NCBI RefSeq assembly: GCF_047302425.1
Contig: NZ_CP154855.1
Span: forward strand, 3,410,001 to 3,474,000
From: Oceanitalea sp047302425
GTDB lineage: Bacteria > Actinomycetota > Actinomycetes > Actinomycetales > Actinomycetaceae
Length of the DNA: 64,000 nucleotides
Direction of reading: 5' to 3'
The translations under genes and the position numbers were made by a program. A model generated the notes under the pieces. It did no database searches. It was given only the letters and a program-made list of their open reading frames with translations, and was not told the DNA's origin. Shown piece by piece: positions 8,930 through 17,774 of this stretch. The stretch's first letter is position 1, and every line of letters begins with the position of its first letter.

Positions 8930-10585
8930 TCAGGAGGGCCGGCGCGGGGCGAGGAGCTGCTCGCGCACCACGCGCCGCAGCACCTTGCCCAGCTGGGAGC
9001 GGGGCAGGTCCTCGAGGACGGTGACGGCGCGCGGCATCGCGTAGGCGGAGATGCGGTCCTCGGCCCAGCGGCGCACGGCGGCGAGGTCGACGCTGGCTCC
9101 CGGCTCGAGCACGAGGGCCGCGACGACCCGCTCCCCGCGCGAGCCGTCCGGGACGCCGACGACGGCGACGTCCCGCACCCCCGGCATCGAGCGCACCGCG
9201 TCCTCCACCTGGGAGGGGTAGACGTTGAAGCCGCCGGTGATGATGAGCTCCTTGCGCCGGTCGGCGAGCGTGACGAAGCCGTCCTCGCCGCGCCGCACGA
9301 GGTCGCCGGTGCGCAACCACCCGCCGTCGAGCATGACCTCGGCGGTGGCCTCGGGGTTCTCCCAGTAGCCCGCGAAGACCTGCGGGCCGCGGATGAGCAG
9401 CTCCCCGGTCTCCCCGGCGGGAACCTCGGTGTGCGGGTGCTCCGGGTCGACGACGCGGATCTCGGTGCCGGGGAAGGGCAGGCCCAGCGCCCCGGGGCGC
9501 CGGTCCGGGCCGAGCGGGTTGCCGAGCGCGACCGGCGAGGTCTCGGTCATGCCGTAGCCCTCGATGATGAGCCCGCCGGTGACCCGCTCCCAGTGGGCGG
9601 CCACCTCGGGCGGGAGCGACATCGCCCCGGAGATCGCGAAGCGCACCGCGCTGAGGTCAACACCCTTGCCCTCGGCGGCATCGGCGAGGCGCGCGAACAT
9701 CGGCGGCACGCCGCCGAAGAAGGTGACCGGCCGCCGTCGCACGCCGGCGAGGACCATGTCCGGGTCGAAGCGCGGGAAGACGAGCTGGGTGGCTCCCAGG
9801 CGCACGGCGGTGGTGAGCGAGAGCGTCATCCCGAAGGCGTGGAAGAAGGGCAGCACGGCGGAGAAGACCTCCTCGCCGTAGCGCAGCTCGGAGATCCACG
9901 TCGCGTTCTGCGTGACGTTGGCGATGAGGTTGCGGTGGGTGAGGACGACGGCCTTGGGCGTGCCTGTCGTCCCGCCGGTGTGGAGGAGGACGGCGGTGTC
10001 CAGCGGTGCCGGTCCCTCGGTCGCGGCGGGCAGTACGGTCGCGCGGCCCAGCTCGCGCTCCCAGCTGAGCACGCCGGCGGGCACCGGCCCGCGCATGGCC
10101 TCGCGCTGGGCGCGCGCGGCGGGGATGGGCAGGCGCAGCAGGAGCCGTGAGCGCCGCGGGAGGGCGGCGGTGAGGTCGACGGCGAGCACCGTGCGCCCCT
10201 GCTGGTCCCCGCCGGGGCAGACCTTCTCGAGGGACTTCTCCCAGGCGACGACGACGCGGGCGCCGTGCGCCTCGAGCTGGGCGCGGACCTCGGCCGGGGA
10301 GGCGAGCGGGTTGTGCTCGGCGACGACCGCCCCCAGGCGCAGCGCCGCGTAGAAGGCGACGACGTGCTGGGGGCAGTTGGGCAGCACGAGCGCCACCCGG
10401 TCCCCCGGGCGCACGCCCGCCGCGGCGAGGACTCCCGCGGCGCGGTCGACCTGCTCGGCGAGCTCGCGGTACGTCGTCGTCGCGCCGAGGAAGTCGAGCG
10501 CCACGGTGTCGGGGACCCGCTCGGCCGCGTCGGCGAGGAGGTCCGGGACGGTCAGCTCGGGGACCGTGAAGTCGTCAGTGGCCAT
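8930..10585 (-). CDS. fadD: Long-chain acyl-CoA ligase (AMP-forming)
   Basis: A 551-residue adenylate-forming enzyme. Motifs in order: the ATP-binding loop LLHTGGTTGTPKAV (about residue 185), GYGMTETSP (about 320), GWLRTGDLVRRGEDGFV with the ADRRKELIITGGFNVYP hinge (about 420-450), and the catalytic Lys in PRSQLGKVLRRV near the C-terminus. It activates fatty acids to acyl-CoA. The first Ser or Thr of the usual TSGTTG loop is replaced by His-Thr-Gly, a variation seen in actinobacterial members. I chose the ATG at 10585 (MATDDF) over a GTG nine bases upstream. The promoter side holds a double operator-like repeat that recurs before the PAQR gene at 20294, which suggests lipid-responsive control. 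The exact chain length is not known. Confidence 0.88.
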   Translation of the reverse strand: MATDDFTVPELTVPDLLADAAERVPDTVALDFLGATTTYRELAEQVDRAAGVLAAAGVRPGDRVALVLPNCPQHVVAFYAALRLGAVVAEHNPLASPAEVRAQLEAHGARVVVAWEKSLEKVCPGGDQQGRTVLAVDLTAALPRRSRLLLRLPIPAARAQREAMRGPVPAGVLSWERELGRATVLPAATEGPAPLDTAVLLHTGGTTGTPKAVVLTHRNLIANVTQNATWISELRYGEEVFSAVLPFFHAFGMTLSLTTAVRLGATQLVFPRFDPDMVLAGVRRRPVTFFGGVPPMFARLADAAEGKGVDLSAVRFAISGAMSLPPEVAAHWERVTGGLIIEGYGMTETSPVALGNPLGPDRRPGALGLPFPGTEIRVVDPEHPHTEVPAGETGELLIRGPQVFAGYWENPEATAEVMLDGGWLRTGDLVRRGEDGFVTLADRRKELIITGGFNVYPSQVEDAVRSMPGVRDVAVVGVPDGSRGERVVAALVLEPGASVDLAAVRRWAEDRISAYAMPRAVTVLEDLPRSQLGKVLRRVVREQLLAPRRPS

Positions 10586-10624
10586 GAGCCCCACTTCGTT
10601 CAGCGGTGCCGCGGGATCGGCACC

Positions 10625-10654
10625 TACGCCACCGTAGGTTACGGCGGCGTAGGT
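10625..10654 (-). promoter_or_regulatory. Double palindromic operator upstream of the acyl-CoA ligase
   Basis: The plus strand reads TACGCCACCGTAG directly followed by GTTACGGCGGCGTAGGT. It consists of TACG/CGTA half-sites arranged as two adjacent palindromes. The site ends 39 bases upstream of the ligase start. The same 30-bp arrangement (25 of 30 bases) recurs at 20234-20263. This looks like an operator for a dimer pair, as used by TetR-type regulators. The regulator itself is not in the window. Confidence 0.55.
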
Positions 10655-10666
10655 GCGTGTGCGACC

Positions 10667-11800
10667 TCAGGCCTGGACGGGCAGCGCGCGGCGGTTCCCG
10701 CGGTGCGGGCGGTCCGGCGTGCCGCCGGCGGCCTTGAGGTCGGCGCGCAGGTTCTTCGGCAGCGAGAACATGATGTCCTCCGTCGCGGTGCGCACCTCCT
10801 CGACCTCGCCGTAGCCGAGCCGGCCGAGGTGGGTGATGACGTCGCGGACGAGGATCTCGGGCACCGAGGCGCCGGAGGTCAGGCCCACGGTCGTGGCGCC
10901 GTCGAACCAGGAGTCGTCGATCTCCTGGGCGCGGTCCACCCGGTAGGAGGCGCGGGCCCCGGCCTCGAGGGCGACCTCGACGAGCCGCACCGAGTTCGAG
11001 GAGTTCGCCGAGCCGACGACGATGACGACGTCGCACTCGGGGGCCATCTTCTTCACCGCGACCTGGCGGTTCTGGGTGGCGTAGCAGATGTCGTCGCTCG
11101 GCGGGTCCTGCAGCTTGGGGAAGCGCTCGCGCAGGCGGCGGACCGTCTCCATCGTCTCGTCGACCGACAGCGTGGTCTGGGAGAGCCACACGACGTTCTC
11201 GGGGTCGCGCACGACGACCTTGTCGACCTCGTCCGGGGAGTTGACGACCTGGATGTGGTCCGGCGCCTCGCCCTGGGTGCCCTCGACCTCCTCGTGGCCG
11301 TCGTGACCGATGAGGAGGATGTCCATGTCGTCGCGGGCGAAGCGCACGGCCTCCTTGTGCACCTTCGTCACGAGCGGGCACGTGGCGTCGATCGTCGCGA
11401 GGTTGCGGGCGGCCGCGGCGGCGTGCACCGCCGGGGAGACGCCGTGGGCGGAGAAGACGACCCGCTCCCCCTCGGGCACCTCGTCGGTCTCGTCGACGAA
11501 GATCGCGCCGCGGGCGGTGAGCGTCTCGACGACGTACTTGTTGTGGACGATCTCCTTGCGCACGTAGACGGGCGCGCCGTAGTGCTCGAGCGCCTTCTCG
11601 ACGGCGTCGACGGCGCGGTCCACGCCCGCGCAGTAGCCGCGGGGCGCGGCGAGCAGGATGCGGCGGCCGGGGACGGCGGCGGCTCCGGGCGTGCGCGCGG
11701 GCACGGCGTCGGGGAAGGCGGACGCGCCGGCGAGGGACTGGACCTCGCGGCGGTCCGGCGCCTGGGCGCCCAGGGAAGCGTCAGAAGGCACGGTAGTCAC
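10667..11800 (-). CDS. ispH: 4-hydroxy-3-methylbut-2-enyl diphosphate reductase
   Basis: A 377-residue IspH (LytB) enzyme, the last step of the MEP isoprenoid pathway, which makes IPP and DMAPP. The three Cys that hold the iron-sulfur cluster are at residues 57 (PRGYCAGVDRA), 141 (DATCPLVTKVHKE) and 239 (DDICYATQNRQ). The catalytic region VVGSANSSNSVRL is also present. An N-terminal extension of about 45 residues precedes the core; the ATG at 11800 is the annotated start, but an internal start could be the real one. The gene is read alone, opposite to the GNAT gene. It supplies precursors for the prenyltransferase encoded at 19388-20161. Confidence 0.95.
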   Translation of the reverse strand: MTTVPSDASLGAQAPDRREVQSLAGASAFPDAVPARTPGAAAVPGRRILLAAPRGYCAGVDRAVDAVEKALEHYGAPVYVRKEIVHNKYVVETLTARGAIFVDETDEVPEGERVVFSAHGVSPAVHAAAAARNLATIDATCPLVTKVHKEAVRFARDDMDILLIGHDGHEEVEGTQGEAPDHIQVVNSPDEVDKVVVRDPENVVWLSQTTLSVDETMETVRRLRERFPKLQDPPSDDICYATQNRQVAVKKMAPECDVVIVVGSANSSNSVRLVEVALEAGARASYRVDRAQEIDDSWFDGATTVGLTSGASVPEILVRDVITHLGRLGYGEVEEVRTATEDIMFSLPKNLRADLKAAGGTPDRPHRGNRRALPVQA

Positions 11801-11858
11801 CTTGACAGGCTACGTCGGGAGGGCGGGAACGTCTGCCCCCGGTGGCATGCTGTGAGCG

Positions 11859-12491
11859 ATGCGACCCGACCTGCACCTCGACGAGTACCGCCCGGCCGAC
11901 CGCGCCGCGCTCTACGAGATCTGCCTGCGCACCGGGAACGCCGGCACCGACGCGAGCCCGGACCACGAGGACCGCGAGCTCCTCGGACACGTCTACCTCG
12001 GCCCCTACCTCGAGCTCGAGCCGGAGCTCGCCTTCGTCGTCCGAGCCGCCGGGAGCCCCGAGCCGCTCGGCTACGTCGTCGGGACGGCGGACACCCCGGC
12101 CTTCGAGGCCGCCTGCGAGGAGCGATGGTGGCCGCCGCTGCGCACGCACTACCGCGCCCACCCGCCCCGGCCCGGCAGCGCCGACGAGCGCCTCGTCCGG
12201 GTCATCGAGGAGGGCCTTCACGCGCGGGGCGAGTGGCTCGCCGAGTACCCCGCCCACCTCCACGTCGACCTCCTCGAGCCGGCCCGCGGCGGCGGGATGG
12301 GCCGCGCGCTGCTCACCCGGCTCTTCTCGGCCCTCGCGGAGCGGGGCGTGCCGGGCGTCCACCTCGAGGTCGTGAGAGCGAACGACGGCGCGATCGCCTT
12401 CTACGGGCGGCTCGGCTTCACGGTGGTCGAGGAGCGCCCCGAGACCCTCGTCATGGTCCGCCGCCTCGCGCCCGCCGAGGTGGCCCCGTGA
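11859..12491 (+). CDS. GNAT-family N-acetyltransferase
   Basis: A 210-residue GNAT protein. The acetyl-CoA-binding motif is visible as EPARGGGMGRALLTRLF (about residues 141-157), followed by the C-terminal ANDGAIAFYGRLGFTVVEE. The N-terminal half contains YEICLRTGNAGTD, a form also seen in bacterial relatives of the C-terminal domain of O-GlcNAcase-like proteins. The acceptor substrate is unknown. Its stop codon overlaps the GTG start of xseA by 4 bases, so the two genes are translationally coupled. Confidence 0.85.
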   Translation: MRPDLHLDEYRPADRAALYEICLRTGNAGTDASPDHEDRELLGHVYLGPYLELEPELAFVVRAAGSPEPLGYVVGTADTPAFEAACEERWWPPLRTHYRAHPPRPGSADERLVRVIEEGLHARGEWLAEYPAHLHVDLLEPARGGGMGRALLTRLFSALAERGVPGVHLEVVRANDGAIAFYGRLGFTVVEERPETLVMVRRLAPAEVAP

Positions 12492-13723
12492 GCGCCGCCC
12501 CGCTGCCCGAGCGCGCGGCCCAGACCTCACCGGACCAGCCGTGGCCGCTGCGGCTGCTCTCGGCGAAGATCGCCGAGTACGTCGCCCGAATGTCCCCGGT
12601 GTGGGTCGAGGGCCAGATCGTCCAGCTCAACCGCCGGCCCGGCGCCGGGATGGCCTTCCTCACCCTGCGCGACGCCGACGTCGACATGTCGATGACGGTG
12701 AAGATCTTCGCCCGCGACCTGCCGGAGGTGGCCGAGGGCTCGCGCGTCGTCGTCCACGCGAAGCCGGACTTCTACCAGAAGAACGGCTCGCTCTCCTTGC
12801 ACGCCCGCGAGCTGCGCGCCGTCGGCCTCGGTGAGCTGCTCGCGCGCATCGAGCACCTCAAGGGCGTCCTCGCGGCCGAGGGGCTCTTCGCCGCCGAGCG
12901 CAAGGTGCCGCTGCCCTTCCTGCCCGGGGTCGTGGGCCTGGTCTGCGGCCGCGAGTCCAAGGCCGAGCACGACGTCGTCGTCAACGCCCGCGCCCGCTGG
13001 CCCGGGGTGCGCTTCGAGATCCGGGAGGTCGCCGTCCAGGGGCCGGGCACGGTCGCGCAGGTGAGCCGCGCGATCGCCGAGCTCGACGCCGACCCAGCCG
13101 TCGAGGTCATCGTCGTCGCCCGCGGCGGCGGCTCGGTCGAGGACCTCCTGCCCTTCTCCAACGAGCAGCTCGTGCGGGCCGCGGCCGCGTGCCGCACCCC
13201 GCTCGTCTCCGCGATCGGCCACGAGACGGACACCCCGCTGCTCGACCTCGTCGCCGACTACCGCGCCTCCACGCCCACGGCGGCGGCCAAGCGGGTGGTC
13301 CCGGACGTCACCGAGGAGCGGCGCGGCCTGCTCGTCGCCCGCCAGCGGCTGCGCGCCTCGATGGCCGGGCGGGTGCACAGCGAGCAGGTACGCCTCGACT
13401 CTCTGCGCTCCCGGCCCGTCCTCGCCGACCCGACGACGATGGTCACCGTCCGCGCCGAGGAGGTCACCCGCCTCCTCGGTTCGCTGCGCCAGGCGACGAC
13501 GGCGTGCGTGGACCGCAACGTCGCCACGCTCGAGTCGCTGCGTGGTCACCTGCGCGCGCTGTCCCCGCTCGCCACCCTCGAGCGGGGCTACGCCGTCCTG
13601 CGCACCGGCGAGGGCGCGGTGGTCCGCGACCCCGCCGACGTCGTCGCCGGGGACGTGCTCGACGCCCGGGTGGCCGGTGGCAGCCTCACGGTGCAGGTGC
13701 AGGAGGAGCGGCCGCAGCCCTGA
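12488..13723 (+). CDS. xseA: Exodeoxyribonuclease VII large subunit
   Basis: A 411-residue XseA. An N-terminal OB-fold (VWVEGQIVQLNRRPGAGMAF) is followed by the nuclease core with VIVVARGGGSVEDLLPFSNE and SAIGHETDTPLLDLVADYRAS, then a coiled-coil part and the C-terminal LSPLATLERGYAVLR. With XseB it degrades single-stranded DNA in both directions. The GTG start overlaps the GNAT stop. In most Actinobacteria xseB follows directly; here adhE on the opposite strand separates the two subunit genes by 2.8 kb. Confidence 0.95.
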   Translation: MSAAPLPERAAQTSPDQPWPLRLLSAKIAEYVARMSPVWVEGQIVQLNRRPGAGMAFLTLRDADVDMSMTVKIFARDLPEVAEGSRVVVHAKPDFYQKNGSLSLHARELRAVGLGELLARIEHLKGVLAAEGLFAAERKVPLPFLPGVVGLVCGRESKAEHDVVVNARARWPGVRFEIREVAVQGPGTVAQVSRAIAELDADPAVEVIVVARGGGSVEDLLPFSNEQLVRAAAACRTPLVSAIGHETDTPLLDLVADYRASTPTAAAKRVVPDVTEERRGLLVARQRLRASMAGRVHSEQVRLDSLRSRPVLADPTTMVTVRAEEVTRLLGSLRQATTACVDRNVATLESLRGHLRALSPLATLERGYAVLRTGEGAVVRDPADVVAGDVLDARVAGGSLTVQVQEERPQP

Positions 13724-13742
13724 GGCGCTGCCGCTCCCCCGC

Positions 13743-16439
13743 TCAGCCCGCCTCCTCCTCCGTGGCCAGCCGCGCCCGGCGAACCTCGGTGAAGGAGGTG
13801 CCGTGGTACGCGGCGAGCATGAGGTCCTTCATGTCCTCGAGCATCGGCATCCGCGGGTTGGCGGGGGCGCACTGGTCCTCGTAGGAGCGCATCGCGAGGT
13901 CGTCCAGCCCCTCGACGAAGACCCGCTCGTCGACGCCCTGCGCCGCGAAGGACGCAGGGATCCCGACCGCCTCGCGCAGCTCCTCCACCGCCCGGGCGTA
14001 GGACTCCACCCCCTCCTCCGGGGTGCGGGCCGGCAGCCCGAGCGCCTCGGCGATCTGCCGGAAGCGCTCCGGCGCCACGTAGGACTCGTACTTGGGCCAG
14101 CTCGTCAGCTTGGTCGGAACCGTCCCGTTGTACCGGACGACGTGCGGGAGCAGCGTCGCGTTGGTGCGCCCGTGGACGAGGCCGAAGGTCGAGCCGATCG
14201 TGTGCGCCATCGCGTGGACGATCCCGAGGAAGGCGTTGCCGAAGGCCATCCCGGCGATCGTGCCGGCGTTGTGCATCTTCTCCCGCGCCTCGGCCGCGCG
14301 CGGCCCGCCGTTCACCGACTCGGCGAGGTTGGCGAAGATGAGCCGGATCGCGTGCAGCGCCATCCCGTCGGTGAAGTCGTTGGCGTAGACGGACACGTAG
14401 GCCTCGGTCGCGTGGGTCAGGGCGTCGAAGCCGGAGTCCGCGGCGAGCGACGCCGGCATCTCTCCGGTGAGGGCGGGGTCGACGATCGCGACGCTCGGGG
14501 TGAGCGCGTAGTCGGCGAGCGGGTACTTCACGCCGGTCCGCGGGTCGGTGATGACGGCGAAGGGCGTCACCTCCGCGCCGGTTCCCGACGTCGTCGGGAT
14601 GCACACGAGCCTGGCCCTCTCCCCGAGGGCCGGGAACTTGAAGGCCCGCTTGCGGACGTCGAAGAACTTCTCGCGGATGTCGGTGAAGACGACGTCGGGG
14701 TGCTCGTACTGCAGCCACATGACCTTGGCGGCGTCCATCGGTGAGCCGCCACCGAGCGCGATGATCGTGTCGGGCCCGAACTCGCGCATCGCGGCGGCGC
14801 CCCGCTCGACGGTGGTGATCGAGGGCTCGGGCTCGACGTCGTCGATGACCTGGAGGGCCACCTTCCCGGGCCGGCGGGCGAGGACGTCGAGGACCTTGTC
14901 GACGAAGCCGAGACGGGTCATCGTCGCGTCGGTGACGACCGTGACCCGGTGGACGCCGGGCATGTCCTCGAGGTAACGGATCGCGTTGGCCTCGAAGTAC
15001 GTCTTGGCGGGCACCTTGAACCACTGGAGGTTGTTGTTGCGCCGGCCGATCCGCTTGATGTTGAGCAGGTTGGCCGCCGAGACGTTCCCCGAGACGGAGT
15101 TGGCGCCGTAGCTGCCGCAGCCGAGCGTGAGGGAGGGCAGGAAGGAGTTGTAGATGTTGCCGATCCCGCCGAGGGACGCCGGGGAGTTCCAGATGACGCG
15201 CACGGCCTTGACCCGGGAGCCGAACTCCTCGACGGTGGCCGGGTCCTCGGTGTGGACGGCGGCGCTGTGGCCGAGGCCGTCGAGCTCGACCATCTGCTCG
15301 GCGAGCGCCATGCCGTGCTCCCGGTCCGCCGCGCGGAGCACCGCGAGCACGGGGCAGAGCTTCTCGCGGGTGAGCGGCTCGTGCGGGCCGACACCGCTGA
15401 CCTCGACGAGGATGACGGACGTCTCGGCCGGCACGGTGAAGCCGGCCTGCTCCGCGATCCACTGCGGGCTGCGGCCGACGACGGCGGCGTTGAGCCGCGC
15501 GCCCGAGCAGGCCGCGTCTCCGGCCTCCTCCCCGAAGATGAAGCGCTCGAGCAGCGCCTTCTCGGCCGGAGTCACCCGGTAGGCGTGGAGGCGGGCGAAC
15601 TCTGCGAGCGCGTCGTCGTAGACGGCGTCGTCGATGATGACGGCCTGCTCGGAGGCGCACACCATGCCGTTGTCGAAGGCCTTGGACAGGACGACGTCGT
15701 TGACCGCCCGGGGCAGCTTGGCGCTCGCCTCGATCCACGCCGGGACGTTGCCCGCCCCCACACCGAGGGCGGGTTTCCCGCAGGAGTAGGCGGCCTTGAC
15801 CATCGCGTTGCCGCCCGTCGCGAGGATCATCGCCACGCCCGGATGGTGCATGAGCTCGCGGGTGGCCTCGACCGAGGGCTCGGTCACCCACTGGATGCAG
15901 TGCTTCGGCGCCCCGGCGGCCACCGCGGCGTCGCGCACCACCCGGGCTGCGGCCACGGAGGACTCCTGGGCGGAGGGGTGGAAGGCGAAGATGATGGGGT
16001 TGCGGGTCTTGAGCGTGATGAGCGCCTTGAAGATCGCCGTCGAGGTCGGGTTGGTCACCGGGGTGATCCCGGCGACGACGCCCACAGGCTCGGCGATCTC
16101 GACGATCCCGTTGAGCTCGTCGCGCCGGACGACGCCGACCGTCCGCATCCCCGACATCGAGTTCGTCACGTGCTCGCAGGCGAAGATGTTCTTCACCGCC
16201 TTGTCCTCGAACACGCCGCGGCCGGTCTCGGTCACCGCGAGGCGCGCGAGGACGCCGTGCTGGTTGAGGGCCGCCACCGACGCCTTCTTGACGATGCGGT
16301 CGACGTCCTCCTGGGTGAAGGACTCGTAGGCGGCCGCGGCCTGCGCCGCGTTGGCCACGAGCCGGTCGATCTGCCGGGTGCTACTCGTGCCGGTCTGTGC
16401 TGCGGGGGTCGTCGTGTCGATGCTCACCGTGGGCTCCAT
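13743..16439 (-). CDS. adhE: Bifunctional acetaldehyde-CoA/alcohol dehydrogenase
   Basis: An 898-residue AdhE. The N-terminal half is a CoA-acylating aldehyde dehydrogenase with its catalytic Cys in FDNGMVCASEQ (about residue 261). The C-terminal half is an iron-type alcohol dehydrogenase with GGGSPMDAAKVMW and the metal ligands in DSGFDALTHATEAY and HAMAHTIGSTFGLVHGRTN. It converts acetyl-CoA to ethanol through acetaldehyde, regenerating NAD+ during fermentation. The ATG at 16439 (MEPTVSID) gives the usual family length; the open frame continues 28 codons further upstream. The gene sits antisense between xseA and xseB. An inverted repeat at 16503-16516 lies in its likely promoter region. Confidence 0.94.
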   Translation of the reverse strand: MEPTVSIDTTTPAAQTGTSSTRQIDRLVANAAQAAAAYESFTQEDVDRIVKKASVAALNQHGVLARLAVTETGRGVFEDKAVKNIFACEHVTNSMSGMRTVGVVRRDELNGIVEIAEPVGVVAGITPVTNPTSTAIFKALITLKTRNPIIFAFHPSAQESSVAAARVVRDAAVAAGAPKHCIQWVTEPSVEATRELMHHPGVAMILATGGNAMVKAAYSCGKPALGVGAGNVPAWIEASAKLPRAVNDVVLSKAFDNGMVCASEQAVIIDDAVYDDALAEFARLHAYRVTPAEKALLERFIFGEEAGDAACSGARLNAAVVGRSPQWIAEQAGFTVPAETSVILVEVSGVGPHEPLTREKLCPVLAVLRAADREHGMALAEQMVELDGLGHSAAVHTEDPATVEEFGSRVKAVRVIWNSPASLGGIGNIYNSFLPSLTLGCGSYGANSVSGNVSAANLLNIKRIGRRNNNLQWFKVPAKTYFEANAIRYLEDMPGVHRVTVVTDATMTRLGFVDKVLDVLARRPGKVALQVIDDVEPEPSITTVERGAAAMREFGPDTIIALGGGSPMDAAKVMWLQYEHPDVVFTDIREKFFDVRKRAFKFPALGERARLVCIPTTSGTGAEVTPFAVITDPRTGVKYPLADYALTPSVAIVDPALTGEMPASLAADSGFDALTHATEAYVSVYANDFTDGMALHAIRLIFANLAESVNGGPRAAEAREKMHNAGTIAGMAFGNAFLGIVHAMAHTIGSTFGLVHGRTNATLLPHVVRYNGTVPTKLTSWPKYESYVAPERFRQIAEALGLPARTPEEGVESYARAVEELREAVGIPASFAAQGVDERVFVEGLDDLAMRSYEDQCAPANPRMPMLEDMKDLMLAAYHGTSFTEVRRARLATEEEAG

Positions 16440-16502
16440 GGTCTGGGACTCGTGTGCTGACCGGGTCCCCGTCGACCCAGTACCCACGCTAGGGACCGGA
16501 CT

Positions 16503-16516
16503 GTGGTCCAGACCAC
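16503..16516 (-). promoter_or_regulatory. Inverted repeat upstream of adhE
   Basis: GTGGTC-CA-GACCAC is a 6-2-6 inverted repeat 64 bases upstream of the chosen adhE start and 46 bases before xseB. Its TGGTC...GACCA core recalls GntR-family operators. No Rex-type site is seen. The role is inferred from position only. Confidence 0.4.
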
Positions 16517-16561
16517 GGGCCATGGTCCCGACTTCCGCCGGCTCTGCCAGACTTGGACGCC

Positions 16562-16777
16562 ATGAGCACCCCCGACGTCGCGTCCCTCAGCTACGAGCAG
16601 GCCCGGGAGGAGCTGCAGACCGTCGTGCAGCGCCTCGAGACCGGCGCCGCCACGCTCGAGGAGTCGATGCGGCTGTGGGAGCGCGGCGAGGCGCTGGCGG
16701 CCCGCTGCCAGGAGTGGCTCGACGGCGCCCGCGAGCGCCTGGCCAAGGCCCAGCAGGCGACGGAGGAGGGGAAGTGA
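16562..16777 (+). CDS. xseB: Exodeoxyribonuclease VII small subunit
   Basis: A 71-residue helical protein with the XseB hallmark: LSYEQAREELQTVVQRLETG followed by ATLEESMRLWERGEALAARC. It forms the stalks of the XseA-XseB complex. The ATG at 16562 is preferred over a TTG nine bases earlier. It is separated from xseA by the oppositely oriented adhE. Its TGA overlaps the GTG of the following kinase gene by 4 bases. Confidence 0.93.
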   Translation: MSTPDVASLSYEQAREELQTVVQRLETGAATLEESMRLWERGEALAARCQEWLDGARERLAKAQQATEEGK

Positions 16778-17685
16778 GCGCCCCGCTGCTCGTCCTCGGA
16801 GAGAGCCTCATCGACATCGTCGACCGCGCCGGCGCGGAGCCGGTGGAGCACGTGGGCGGCAGCCCGGCGAACGTCGCGGTCGGCCTGGCCCGGCTCGGGC
16901 ACGCGGTCGAGCTCGGCACCTGGTTCGGGCGGGACGAGCGCGGGGAGCGGGTCCGGGCCCACCTCGAGCGCGACGGCGTGCACCTCGTCCCCGGGTCCGA
17001 CGGCGCCGCGCGGACCTCGACCGCCCTCGCGCGTCTGGACGACGGCGGCGCCGCGGACTACGAGTTCGACATCAGCTGCGACCTCCCCGACCTCGACGGC
17101 CGCGCCCCGCGGCTGGTGCACACCGGCTCGATCAGCGCCGTCCTCGAGCCGGCGGCCACCCGCACCGCCCGCCTGCTCGACGCCGTCGCCGCCACGGCCA
17201 CCGTCACCTACGACCCCAACGCGCGCCCGGCGATCATGGGCTCGGCGGCCGAGGCCCGGGAGCGGGTCGAGGCGCTCGTCGCGCGCGCCGACGTCGTCAA
17301 GGTCTCCGACGAGGACGTCGCGTGGCTCGCGCCCGACGAGCCCGTCGCCGAGGTCGCCCGGGCGTGGCTGGCCCTGGGGCCCGCCGTCGTCGTCGTGACG
17401 CGGGGCGGGGAGGGTGCGGAGGCCTACGCGGGCGACGGCCTGACGGTGAGCGTCCCGGCGCCGCGGACCACCGTCGTCGACACCGTGGGTGCCGGCGACT
17501 CCTTCATGGGCGGCATCATCGACGGCCTGGTCCGCGCGGACCTCGTGGGCGCCGAGCGGCGCGAGCAGCTGCGCGCCGTCGACGCCGCGACGCTGCGCGG
17601 GGTCCTCGAGCGGGCCGCAGCCGTCGCCGCCGTCACCGTCTCCCGCGCCGGTGCCAACCCGCCCACCGCCGCCGAGCTCGCCTGA
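16774..17685 (+). CDS. PfkB-family carbohydrate kinase
   Basis: A 303-residue ribokinase-type sugar kinase. The N-terminal signature VGGSPANVAVGLARLGH and the C-terminal ATP/catalytic signature DTVGAGDSFMGGIIDG, with the catalytic base Asp in GAGD, are both intact. NPNARP-like YDPNARPAIMGS fits fructokinase-like members. It phosphorylates a sugar, plausibly fructose. The GTG start overlaps the xseB stop, and the gene ends before a strong terminator. The substrate is not decided by the sequence. Confidence 0.9.
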   Translation: MSAPLLVLGESLIDIVDRAGAEPVEHVGGSPANVAVGLARLGHAVELGTWFGRDERGERVRAHLERDGVHLVPGSDGAARTSTALARLDDGGAADYEFDISCDLPDLDGRAPRLVHTGSISAVLEPAATRTARLLDAVAATATVTYDPNARPAIMGSAAEARERVEALVARADVVKVSDEDVAWLAPDEPVAEVARAWLALGPAVVVVTRGGEGAEAYAGDGLTVSVPAPRTTVVDTVGAGDSFMGGIIDGLVRADLVGAERREQLRAVDAATLRGVLERAAAVAAVTVSRAGANPPTAAELA

Positions 17686-17706
17686 CGCGCGCTCGCCTTC
17701 CTCTCG

Positions 17707-17751
17707 CGTCGAGAGCGGAGTTGTTCCGCCGGAACAACTCCGCTCTCGACG
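17707..17751. terminator. 21-bp perfect hairpin between the kinase and phoH genes
   Basis: Arms 17707-17727 and 17731-17751 pair perfectly over 21 bases around a 3-base loop. It lies between convergent genes. No long U-tract follows, as is common in GC-rich Actinobacteria. Confidence 0.8.
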
Positions 17752-17774
17752 AGGGAAGGGGCGCGAGGCCGGGG

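Noticed and set aside
7646..10150. An 834-codon plus-strand frame across the binding-protein and acyl-CoA ligase genes
   Set aside because: It is the shadow of two well-supported minus-strand genes and shows no family motif.
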